From the NCBI GenBank assembly GCA_002391105.1, contig DGRT01000112.1, positions 1-6,657 on the forward strand: a stretch of DNA of 6,657 bases, written 5' to 3'. The DNA is from Lachnospiraceae bacterium UBA4381. GTDB taxonomy: Bacteria; Bacillota; Clostridia; Lachnospirales; Lachnospiraceae. The position numbers were made by a program, and so were the translations under genes. Below, one piece after another: positions 1-5,333 of this stretch (positions are counted from its first letter, which is position 1; every line of letters starts with the position of its first letter). Below the pieces are notes generated by a model. It ran no database searches, was not told the DNA's origin, and saw only the letters and a list, made by a program, of their open reading frames with translations.

Positions 1-65
1 GTAATCAGTCCCGCTTCATAGCTACTATCAAATCATAATCAGACAAGCTAACAGCGTTATACGCC

Positions 66-419
66 CTATAAGTAATAGTCAAGATTATAAAGTTCTCTCA
101 GATGCATAAGATATTCTGATATATTATTAAATGCTACAGTAAGATCCTCCAAAACAAACTGCTCCGGCAGCTCCCCATCCTTATAAAACTGAGGAAAGAT
201 TTCGATGAGCTCAACAAGTGCTGTTGAAGATTCATCCCTGACAAGATCCTCCAGTGCAGCTTCAAACTTTTTTACAAGTCCATAATACTCAGAGTGAATA
301 ACCGCCGGACTCTTCCTTATTTTCTTAAAATAATACTTTACCCCCTGAGCGTACCCCTCTTTCTCTGTTGTCGCTGAAACCGCCTGTTTTATATTGAATT
401 CTTTTTCTTCCAATACCAT
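66..419 (-). CDS. Small acidic hypothetical protein, 117 aa
   Basis: I do not recognise this protein. It is 117 residues, soluble-looking and predicted mostly helical, with a basic patch near residues 28-36 (YYFKKIRKS) and an acidic, Leu-rich second half (KFEAALEDLVRD, then LVELIEIFPQF) ending in LYNLDYYL. No signal peptide, membrane segment or catalytic motif is visible. The start at 419 (MVLEEKEF) is chosen because GGAG lies 7 nt upstream on the minus strand (plus positions 427-430). A longer reading from a TTG at 491 would add 24 residues (with ...CNFFCIW...) that lie across the probable promoter, and it has no ribosome binding site. The stop is TAG. The gene is divergent from the DUF975 gene, and no terminator is visible in the 65 bases after it. 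The reading frame and ribosome binding site make it a likely real gene; function is unknown. Confidence 0.75.
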   Translation of the reverse strand: MVLEEKEFNIKQAVSATTEKEGYAQGVKYYFKKIRKSPAVIHSEYYGLVKKFEAALEDLVRDESSTALVELIEIFPQFYKDGELPEQFVLEDLTVAFNNISEYLMHLRELYNLDYYL

Positions 420-426
420 AGTAAAT

Positions 427-430
427 CTCC
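427..430 (-). promoter_or_regulatory. Ribosome binding site fixing the start of the 117-aa gene
   Basis: GGAG on the minus strand sits 7 nt before the ATG at 417-419. It supports the short form of the protein over the longer reading from a TTG at 491. Confidence 0.7.
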
Positions 431-470
431 AAATACAAAAAAAGTTACAAAAATGCACATAACTTATCAC

Positions 471-476
471 ATTATA
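471..476 (-). promoter_or_regulatory. Possible -10 box for the 117-aa gene
   Basis: The minus strand carries a perfect TATAAT here, about 52 bases before the ATG at 419. No good -35 hexamer stands 16-18 bp upstream; the nearest candidate, TTGCAA at plus 497-502, is 20 bp away. A second weak pair is TTGTCG (plus 506-511) with GATAAT (plus 484-489), spacing 16 bp. The surroundings are very AT-rich, so chance matches are likely. Confidence 0.35.
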
Positions 477-606
477 CAATAATATTATCAATCATTTTGC
501 AAATACGACAAATAAAATATATATAATGCAATATGCATACTTCTAATATCTTAAAACATATATCACATTTTAACAACACCAAAAATCTACAAATAATACG
601 ATATTT

Positions 607-635
607 TTGACACTTGTATCAAATAATGTTATTAT
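607..635 (+). promoter_or_regulatory. Sigma-A promoter of the DUF975 gene
   Basis: A perfect -35 TTGACA at 607-612 is followed after exactly 17 bp by TATTAT at 630-635, five of six matches to the -10 consensus. Transcription would start near 641-643, leaving a leader of about 50 nt before the ATG at 692. The promoter also overlaps the TTG at 614 that would begin the longest open frame, which rules that TTG out as the real start. Confidence 0.8.
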
Positions 636-646
636 ATCTTCGACTT

Positions 647-671
647 GGTCTAAATGCCAAAAGGTCTAAAT
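647..671 (+). repeat. 9-bp direct repeat in the DUF975 leader
   Basis: GGTCTAAAT occurs at 647-655 and again at 663-671, 16 bp apart, immediately downstream of the predicted transcription start and upstream of the ribosome binding site. The first copy also lies inside a 4-bp inverted repeat, TTGG at 645-648 and CCAA at 657-660. It could be a regulator site or a local duplication; the sequence alone does not decide. Confidence 0.45.
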
Positions 672-678
672 TAAATGT

Positions 679-683
679 GGAGG
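679..683 (+). promoter_or_regulatory. Ribosome binding site of the DUF975 gene
   Basis: GGAGG lies 8 nt before the ATG at 692-694, which is optimal. It fixes the protein start at MFDRPYLKER and removes 26 spurious N-terminal residues from the longest open frame. Confidence 0.85.
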
Positions 684-691
684 TAAAATAT

Positions 692-2005
692 ATGTTTGAC
701 AGACCTTATTTAAAAGAAAGAGCCAAAGCTGCTTTCAAGAAAAACTATTGGCTGTGTGTTGTTGTTGCCCTGATTCTTGGCTGGGCTGTAGGCGGTGGTG
801 GTTCTGCCTCCGGTTTTTCAAGAGGATTCAGTTCATCCTATAACTCAAGCAGCAATTATGATAGTTATGACTATGATTTTGAGGATCCGGATGATATCGA
901 AGACATCTTCAATCAGTACGGGCATGGTGATTATGATCCGCAGATGCTGCAGGCTGTATCCGGCATCGTAATCGTAGTAGTACTTATAGTTTCCCTGATC
1001 AGTATTGCAGTTTCAATATTTATCAGAAACCCTCTTCTCGTAGGATGTAAGAGATATTTTACTCTTAATGCTTTTGAGAATCCTGACTTCAAGGAAGTTG
1101 GTTTCGGATTCAAAAAGGGACAGTACATGAATATTGTTAAGGTTGAATTTATGAAGAACCTTTTTATATTCCTCTGGAGTCTTCTTTGCGTAATCCCAGG
1201 TATTATCAAGGCTTACGAATACTATATGGTAGATTATATCCTCACAGAAGATCCTACCATCGGTTATAAGGAAGCTCTTGAGATGAGCAAGAAAATGATG
1301 GATGGTTACAAGTGGGAAACCTTCGTACTTGAGCTTTCCTTTATCGGCTGGCAGTTACTTGCAGGATGTACATGCTTTATCCTTTCTGTATTCTGGGTAA
1401 ATCCTTATATGTACGCTACATATTCAGAGCTGTTCCTGTATCTCAGAGGAAACTACTTTGGACCTAACGTAAAGCCTTATCATACACCTGCATTTGCCGG
1501 TGGATACAGTGCTCCAAATCCATCAAACCAGTTTAACTCAAGCCCTGGTTTCGGACAGGCTTATAATCCTCAGCAGCCTACAAGCTTTGGTCAGACACCG
1601 GATAATACTTACGGTCAGCCTACTACACCAGATGCTTATGGTCAGCCTGTTACACCAGATGCTTATGGTCAGCCTTATAATCCTGATTCTGCTTATGGTC
1701 AGAATCCTGCTGATCCATACGGTACACAAGGTCCTGCTGACCCTTACGGTACACAGAACCCTGCTGATTCTTATGGTTCTACAAGTTCTATTGATCCTTA
1801 TGGCACACAGAATCCTGCTGATTCTTATGGTTCTACAAGTTCTGTTGATCCTTATGGCACACAGAATCCTGTTGATCCTTACGGTACACAGAATCCTGCT
1901 GATCCTTACGGTACTACAGGTTCTACTGATCCTTACGGCACATCAGATTCATACGGAACAGATAATACAGAAGGTTCAAATGATTCCTATAATCCATATC
2001 AGTAA
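692..2005 (+). CDS. DUF975-type integral membrane protein with a tandem YG-repeat tail, 437 aa
   Basis: Residues 1-255 resemble the DUF975 family of Firmicutes membrane proteins, whose function is unknown. Features include a basic amphipathic start (LKERAKAAFKKNYW), hydrophobic segments at about 20-35, 88-112, 156-173 and 210-236, and the cores IRNPLLVGCKRYF and VIPGIIKAYEYYMVDYIL. A Ser/Tyr/Asp-rich acidic loop lies between the first two segments (about 37-86). From residue 262 to the end there is no Lys or Arg. This tail begins Gly/Pro/Asn/Gln-rich, then becomes a 9-residue repeat with tyrosines at 316, 325, 335, 343, 352 and then every nine to 415 (AYGQ, PYGT and SYGS cores). Four membrane segments plus the basic N-terminus would put the tail in the cytoplasm, but the topology is uncertain. 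It has its own promoter and terminator, so is probably monocistronic. The family call is from memory of the motif pattern; the tail is seen directly and is far longer than I expect for the family. Confidence 0.85.
   Translation: MFDRPYLKERAKAAFKKNYWLCVVVALILGWAVGGGGSASGFSRGFSSSYNSSSNYDSYDYDFEDPDDIEDIFNQYGHGDYDPQMLQAVSGIVIVVVLIVSLISIAVSIFIRNPLLVGCKRYFTLNAFENPDFKEVGFGFKKGQYMNIVKVEFMKNLFIFLWSLLCVIPGIIKAYEYYMVDYILTEDPTIGYKEALEMSKKMMDGYKWETFVLELSFIGWQLLAGCTCFILSVFWVNPYMYATYSELFLYLRGNYFGPNVKPYHTPAFAGGYSAPNPSNQFNSSPGFGQAYNPQQPTSFGQTPDNTYGQPTTPDAYGQPVTPDAYGQPYNPDSAYGQNPADPYGTQGPADPYGTQNPADSYGSTSSIDPYGTQNPADSYGSTSSVDPYGTQNPVDPYGTQNPADPYGTTGSTDPYGTSDSYGTDNTEGSNDSYNPYQ
1631..1945 (+). repeat. 27-bp coding tandem repeat (9-residue YG repeat)
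   Basis: Units begin with GAT or GAC at 1631, 1658, 1685, 1712, 1739, 1766, 1793, 1820, 1847, 1874, 1901 and 1928, giving eleven full 27-bp periods and a partial twelfth. Protein units run from DAYGQPVTP through DPYGTQNPA and DSYGSTSSI to DPYGTTGST. A higher-order duplication is visible: the 54-bp blocks 1766-1819 and 1820-1873 differ at only two bases. The period is a multiple of three, so unit gain or loss would keep the reading frame. Confidence 0.9.
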
Positions 2006-2030
2006 AACCATATATCAATAATAATAAGTA

Positions 2031-2066
2031 AGAGGGAATAACCGGTTGGTTATTCCCTCTTGTTGT
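2031..2066 (+). terminator. Intrinsic terminator of the DUF975 gene
   Basis: A perfect 13-bp stem is formed by AGAGGGAATAACC (2031-2043) and GGTTATTCCCTCT (2048-2060) around a GGTT loop, followed by TTGTTGTTTT. It lies 25 bases after the TAA stop. The thymine tract is on the plus-strand exit side, so it mainly serves this gene. It may also stop read-through from the convergent upp gene. Confidence 0.9.
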
Positions 2067-2071
2067 TTTAC

Positions 2072-2121
2072 AAAACTGCACCAGTTAATCCGTATAACAG
2101 TTTCACCCTGTTATTCCGGAT
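2072..2121 (-). terminator. Possible terminator hairpins after upp
   Basis: Just past the upp stop the minus strand can form an imperfect stem. ATCCG (2088-2092) pairs with CGGAT (2117-2121), and ATAACAG (2094-2100) pairs with CTGTTAT (2108-2114), around a 7-nt loop with a small internal bulge. A second, shorter hairpin follows, AACTG/CAGTT across 2074-2086, with TTTTG after it. Neither has a long U-tract, so termination may instead occur at the strong stem at 2031-2060. Confidence 0.4.
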
Positions 2122-2124
2122 AAT

Positions 2125-2766
2125 CTACTTTGTACCGAATATTCTGTCTCCGGCGTCTCCAAGTCCCGGACAGATATAAGCATCCTCATTAAGCTCCCTG
2201 TCAACATTTCCAATATAGATTTCTATATCCGGATGAGCCTTTGCAAGCTTTTCCACACCCTCCGGAGCGGCTATTATACATATAAACTTTATATCCTTAC
2301 CGCCTCTCTTCTTGATGTAGTCAACTGCCGCTACTGCCGAGCCGCCTGTTGCAAGCATCGGATCTATAACAGCTATAAGTCTCTGGTCTATAGGATCAGG
2401 GAGTTTGCAGTAATATTCATGAGGTTCGTGAGTCTCAGGATCTCTGTAAAGACCAACATGCCCGACCTTTGCTGTAGGAACGAGTGCGGTTATACCATTT
2501 ACCATTCCAAGTCCGGCACGAAGGATAGGAACTACTGCAAGCTTTTTCCCTTCAATGACAGGAGAAGTACACTTCTCGATAGGTGTCTCTACCTCAATAT
2601 CCTTAAGATGCAGATTTCTAAATGCCTCAAACGCCTCCAGCATCGCAATCTCTTCTACCAGCTTACGGAACTCATTGGTACCTGTATCCTTATCTCTGAG
2701 CAATGTAATCTTGTGCTTGATCAAAGGATGATTCATAACTGTAACATTTTCATAATCCTTATACAT
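2125..2766 (-). CDS. upp: Uracil phosphoribosyltransferase, 213 aa
   Basis: This cytoplasmic pyrimidine salvage enzyme joins uracil and PRPP to give UMP and pyrophosphate. The sequence is full length (family about 208-213 residues) and reads like the Bacillus subtilis enzyme. HPLIKHKITLLRDKDTGTNEFR lies at 13-34, VVPILRAGLGM at 78-88, VGHVGLYRDPET at 101-112, and the PRPP-binding loop VIDPMLATGGSA at 133-144. IAAPEG follows at 165-170, and the uracil-binding end PGLGDAGDRIFGTK at 200-213 is intact. The start at 2766 has GGAGG at 2777-2781 with a 10-nt gap; Met11 is an alternative start but has no ribosome binding site. The gene begins 31 bp after the alpha-galactosidase stop with no terminator visible between, so co-transcription is plausible, and it converges on the DUF975 gene. 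The identification is secure; operon membership is inference. Confidence 0.97.
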   Translation of the reverse strand: MYKDYENVTVMNHPLIKHKITLLRDKDTGTNEFRKLVEEIAMLEAFEAFRNLHLKDIEVETPIEKCTSPVIEGKKLAVVPILRAGLGMVNGITALVPTAKVGHVGLYRDPETHEPHEYYCKLPDPIDQRLIAVIDPMLATGGSAVAAVDYIKKRGGKDIKFICIIAAPEGVEKLAKAHPDIEIYIGNVDRELNEDAYICPGLGDAGDRIFGTK

Positions 2767-2776
2767 ATAACATAGT

Positions 2777-2781
2777 CCTCC
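2777..2781 (-). promoter_or_regulatory. Ribosome binding site of upp
   Basis: GGAGG on the minus strand lies 10 nt before the ATG at 2764-2766, inside the 31-bp gap after the alpha-galactosidase stop. I see no convincing promoter hexamers in that gap. Confidence 0.75.
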
Positions 2782-2797
2782 ACAATTATTTTTTATT

Positions 2798-5242
2798 TCA
2801 AGTTTCTCCTATATCCTCTTCTTCCATGAAAAACAGTCTTGCTGAATAGTCAGGAAAAACTCTCGTTTTATCATTGAAGCCTGTTCCCGCAAAGGAAGGC
2901 AGAAGCTTTACTCCGGCATTCATTATAGCACTTCCAAACAGTTTCATATCTTCTTTTTCACCGTCCAGCTTATATACCCTCGATACAGTTTCCTGCATAA
3001 GCGAGCCCGGCTTAATATGAACAGGCGATGCGGTATTTACCAGATCTCCAAAGGTCTTGATATTGACCTTTACCTCATTACTGTAAAAATGATAATATTT
3101 ATCCTCACCCAGTCCTGCAGCCCTGTAGTATTCATAAGGCATATTCGGAACAACCATTTTCTGAACTATCATTCCCACAGCCTTCTTCTTATCTGGAGAA
3201 ACCACAGTCCATTCTGTTACATTATTCGCAGTTTTGGTAAGTACACTTCCTGAAGCAGAAGTACCGCCGAGTCCAAATCCGTGATCCACTCCCGGCAGTC
3301 CTGCGGTTCCTATAAATGACCTGCCTCTGTAAAGCTGTCCATACTGAAATACCTGTCTATATGCTTTATATTCGGCTATGTCACTCTTTATCTGAGCCAG
3401 CTCCTCCTTACTCATATCATTCAGATTGCACTCGTATCCCAGACTTCCAAAGGCTGCCACACTGTATCTGGAACGGAGCGGCGTAACACGAAGTGTCTGA
3501 TGATTCGGTACTCCGGAAACATGAGAGCCCCAGCAGCACTGCGGATAACCGTAGCTGTAGCCTGTCTGTATCTCTGCCCTCACTATGGCATCTGTATCAT
3601 CACTTCCCCATATCTGAGGGAAATAGCAAAGTATCCCCAGATCAAATCTGTTACCACCAGCCGCACAGCCTTCGAAAAGGATATCCGGAAATCTTTCTGT
3701 CAGAACCTTCATACACTTATAAAGTCCCATCATATAGCGGTGAGTAACCTCTCCCTGATTTCCTTCAGCTCCGATATATTCAGAATATATATCAGATAAG
3801 GTTCTGTTCATATCCCATTTCACATATTCAATATTTGCAGATGAGAATACACGGGACATAGACTCTATAATGTATTCCTGAACCTCCGGTCTCCCCAGAT
3901 CCAGCATTCGCTGATTACGTCCCTCAGCATGCTGTCTTCCCGGAATCTGCAGAGCCCAGTCCGGATGAGCCTTGTACAGCTTCGAGTTCACGCTTACCAT
4001 CTCCGGCTCAACCCATATACCGAAGGAAAGCCCCAGCCGGTTTACCTTATCAGCAAGACCGCGTATTCCCGACGGAAGCTTCTTCTTGTTCGGTGTCCAG
4101 TCTCCAAGGGAGGAGGTATCATCATTTCTTTCTCCGAACCATCCATCATCCATGACGAAAAGCTCGATACCGACATCCCGTCCGGCTCTTGCCAGTCTGA
4201 GAAGCTTCTTCTCATTTATATCAAAGTAGGAAGCCTCCCAACTGTTAAGAAGAACAGGTCTCTCCTTCAGAGCCCACTCTCCTCTTAATATATGCCGCCT
4301 TACGAAGCTGTGCATATTACAGCTCAGCTTATTAAAGCCCTTATCCGAAAATGTCATTACCGCTTCAGGGCACTCAAATTCTTTCTCTGCTTCAAGCGTC
4401 CACGAGAAGCCTCTTGGATTAATCCCCCAGAGCACTCTGGTCTTTCCGAATTCATTTACTTCAGCAATCTCAACATGATTGCCACTGTAAATAAGATTCA
4501 TTCCATAAGCTACACCAGTGTCTTCTGTTGTATATGGGGTAGAAAGCATAAAAAACGGATTTGCATTACTTGAGGATGTCCCAGTAAAGCTGGAGTTGAT
4601 ATGCCTGCCGGCTATTAAGGGTATATCCTTACGGCTCATTTCCCTTGCCCATGCACCATTAAAGGTTGTCATCACATAACCGGATTCATACATATCAAGC
4701 TGGGCAGACATAAACTGTTTTATCTTTATGCTGTCCTCAGTATAATTGATCAGCTTACCGGTTCGTGTGATTACATTTTCCTTTTCATATACATAATAGT
4801 CCAGAACAAGTCTTACATTGTGAGTCTTTTCCTTAAGCACTATACTCAGATGCTGCCTCTCCCCATCTAAGCCATAGGAAGAAGGAAGCGTCTCCAGCGG
4901 CAATTTATCATTATCTATAGTATATGCCTCAAATACAAAGTCCGAGGTTCTGCTTCCGTCCGGATACTCCAGTATGATATATGCCTCTCTGTTATCCCCC
5001 TTTCCCTCTGAAGAGATTTCCATACAGAGATTATTCAGGGTTACAGCAGGAGCTTCGGTACTGTATATATTATTATTCCCGACAGGAAATTCCTGTCTTT
5101 CGATAAGTCCGTCAAGACTATCGGTAACTCTTATTCTTTTCCCGTAATACAAATGCTCAAGAATACCATAAGAAGTGATCCTCATAAGATATGTAGTATC
5201 ATCCGTATTCAGGATAAAATATTTTTTACCATCTATTATCAT
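2798..5242 (-). CDS. GH36 alpha-galactosidase, 814 aa
   Basis: A retaining alpha-galactosidase that removes terminal alpha-1,6-galactose from melibiose, raffinose or stachyose. There is no signal peptide, so it acts in the cytoplasm on imported sugar. The layout matches GH36: an N-terminal beta domain (about 1-310), a TIM barrel (about 325-640) and a C-terminal beta domain. Catalytic signatures are complete: NSWEA at 333-337, MDDGWFG at 364-370, KWDMNR at 475-480 with nucleophile Asp477, FEGCAAGGNR at 523-532, and WGSDDTDA at 545-552 with acid/base Asp548. These positions nearly match the Geobacillus enzymes (Asp478 and Asp548). It is about 80 residues longer than the usual 730. The extra length is all C-terminal to the barrel, including a Gly/Ser-rich stretch at about 648-668 and extra sequence before MNAG (774-777). 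The ATG at 5242 is the only start downstream of an in-frame stop, yet no clear ribosome binding site stands 5-12 nt before it. It lies downstream of a MelB-like symporter. Confidence 0.96.
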   Translation of the reverse strand: MIIDGKKYFILNTDDTTYLMRITSYGILEHLYYGKRIRVTDSLDGLIERQEFPVGNNNIYSTEAPAVTLNNLCMEISSEGKGDNREAYIILEYPDGSRTSDFVFEAYTIDNDKLPLETLPSSYGLDGERQHLSIVLKEKTHNVRLVLDYYVYEKENVITRTGKLINYTEDSIKIKQFMSAQLDMYESGYVMTTFNGAWAREMSRKDIPLIAGRHINSSFTGTSSSNANPFFMLSTPYTTEDTGVAYGMNLIYSGNHVEIAEVNEFGKTRVLWGINPRGFSWTLEAEKEFECPEAVMTFSDKGFNKLSCNMHSFVRRHILRGEWALKERPVLLNSWEASYFDINEKKLLRLARAGRDVGIELFVMDDGWFGERNDDTSSLGDWTPNKKKLPSGIRGLADKVNRLGLSFGIWVEPEMVSVNSKLYKAHPDWALQIPGRQHAEGRNQRMLDLGRPEVQEYIIESMSRVFSSANIEYVKWDMNRTLSDIYSEYIGAEGNQGEVTHRYMMGLYKCMKVLTERFPDILFEGCAAGGNRFDLGILCYFPQIWGSDDTDAIVRAEIQTGYSYGYPQCCWGSHVSGVPNHQTLRVTPLRSRYSVAAFGSLGYECNLNDMSKEELAQIKSDIAEYKAYRQVFQYGQLYRGRSFIGTAGLPGVDHGFGLGGTSASGSVLTKTANNVTEWTVVSPDKKKAVGMIVQKMVVPNMPYEYYRAAGLGEDKYYHFYSNEVKVNIKTFGDLVNTASPVHIKPGSLMQETVSRVYKLDGEKEDMKLFGSAIMNAGVKLLPSFAGTGFNDKTRVFPDYSARLFFMEEEDIGET

Positions 5243-5273
5243 ATCTAACCAGACCCCAGCCTTTCCTTTTCAG

Positions 5274-5333
5274 TCAGCCTTTTTTCGGCTTAGCCTTACT
5301 CTCAGTCTTTCCTGCGTTTTCCGGCTTAGCCTT
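5274..5333 (-). other. Lys/Ala/Pro-rich tail left open in another frame past the symporter stop
   Basis: Between the symporter stop (5326) and the alpha-galactosidase start, another minus-strand frame reads KAKPENAGKTESKAKPKKG and ends at TGA (5274-5276). The 12-mer AAGGCTAAGCCG occurs at 5322-5333 and 5286-5297, 36 bp apart, so it encodes KAKP twice in the same frame. Removing one A from the AAAA run at 5332-5335 would join this frame to the symporter after ELKAR. This suggests a recent one-base insertion, a sequencing error or ribosomal slippage. The -1 frame is also open briefly but reads as an Arg/Leu-rich string unlike a natural tail. Confidence 0.55.

Larger units (their letters stand above)
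420..691. other. AT-rich divergent intergenic region
   Basis: This 272-bp stretch separates two divergent genes. It is strongly AT-rich, especially 490-606, and has no coding potential I trust. It contains the plus-strand promoter at 607-635, a candidate minus-strand -10 at 471-476, and a 9-bp direct repeat in the plus-strand leader. Small inverted repeats such as ATGC/GCAT around 527-539 are too short to call as operators. Confidence 0.6.

Noticed and set aside
1..65. Possible gene end or RNA at the left edge.
   Set aside because: Only a short GCGT/ACGC palindrome at 54-64 and unsupported short frames are visible.
420..491. N-terminal extension of the 117-aa protein starting at TTG 491.
   Set aside because: It lacks a ribosome binding site and covers the candidate -10 box. 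GGAG at 427-430 marks the ATG at 419.
614..691. N-terminal extension of the DUF975 protein starting at TTG 614.
   Set aside because: It starts inside the promoter, between the -35 and -10 boxes. GGAGG at 679-683 points to ATG 692.
640..691. DUF975 leader as a possible riboswitch.
   Set aside because: The leader is only about 50 nt and shows no extended stem structure.
1631..1945. Evenly spaced repeats as a possible CRISPR array.
   Set aside because: The units are contiguous, degenerate and in frame within a coding region, with no unique spacers.
1494..2021. A 175-residue open frame overlapping the repeat tail in another frame, rich in Leu and Ile.
   Set aside because: The 27-bp repeat keeps any stop-free frame open for its whole length. 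The product is a repetitive hydrophobic shadow with no ribosome binding site, and codon choice fits the DUF975 frame.
2233..2775. A 180-residue plus-strand frame opposite upp.
   Set aside because: It is antisense to a fully conserved enzyme, has low-complexity Cys/Tyr-rich content, and lacks family motifs or a ribosome binding site.
3493..4573. Several plus-strand frames opposite the alpha-galactosidase.
   Set aside because: All are antisense shadows of a gene with intact catalytic motifs, and none has a recognisable domain.
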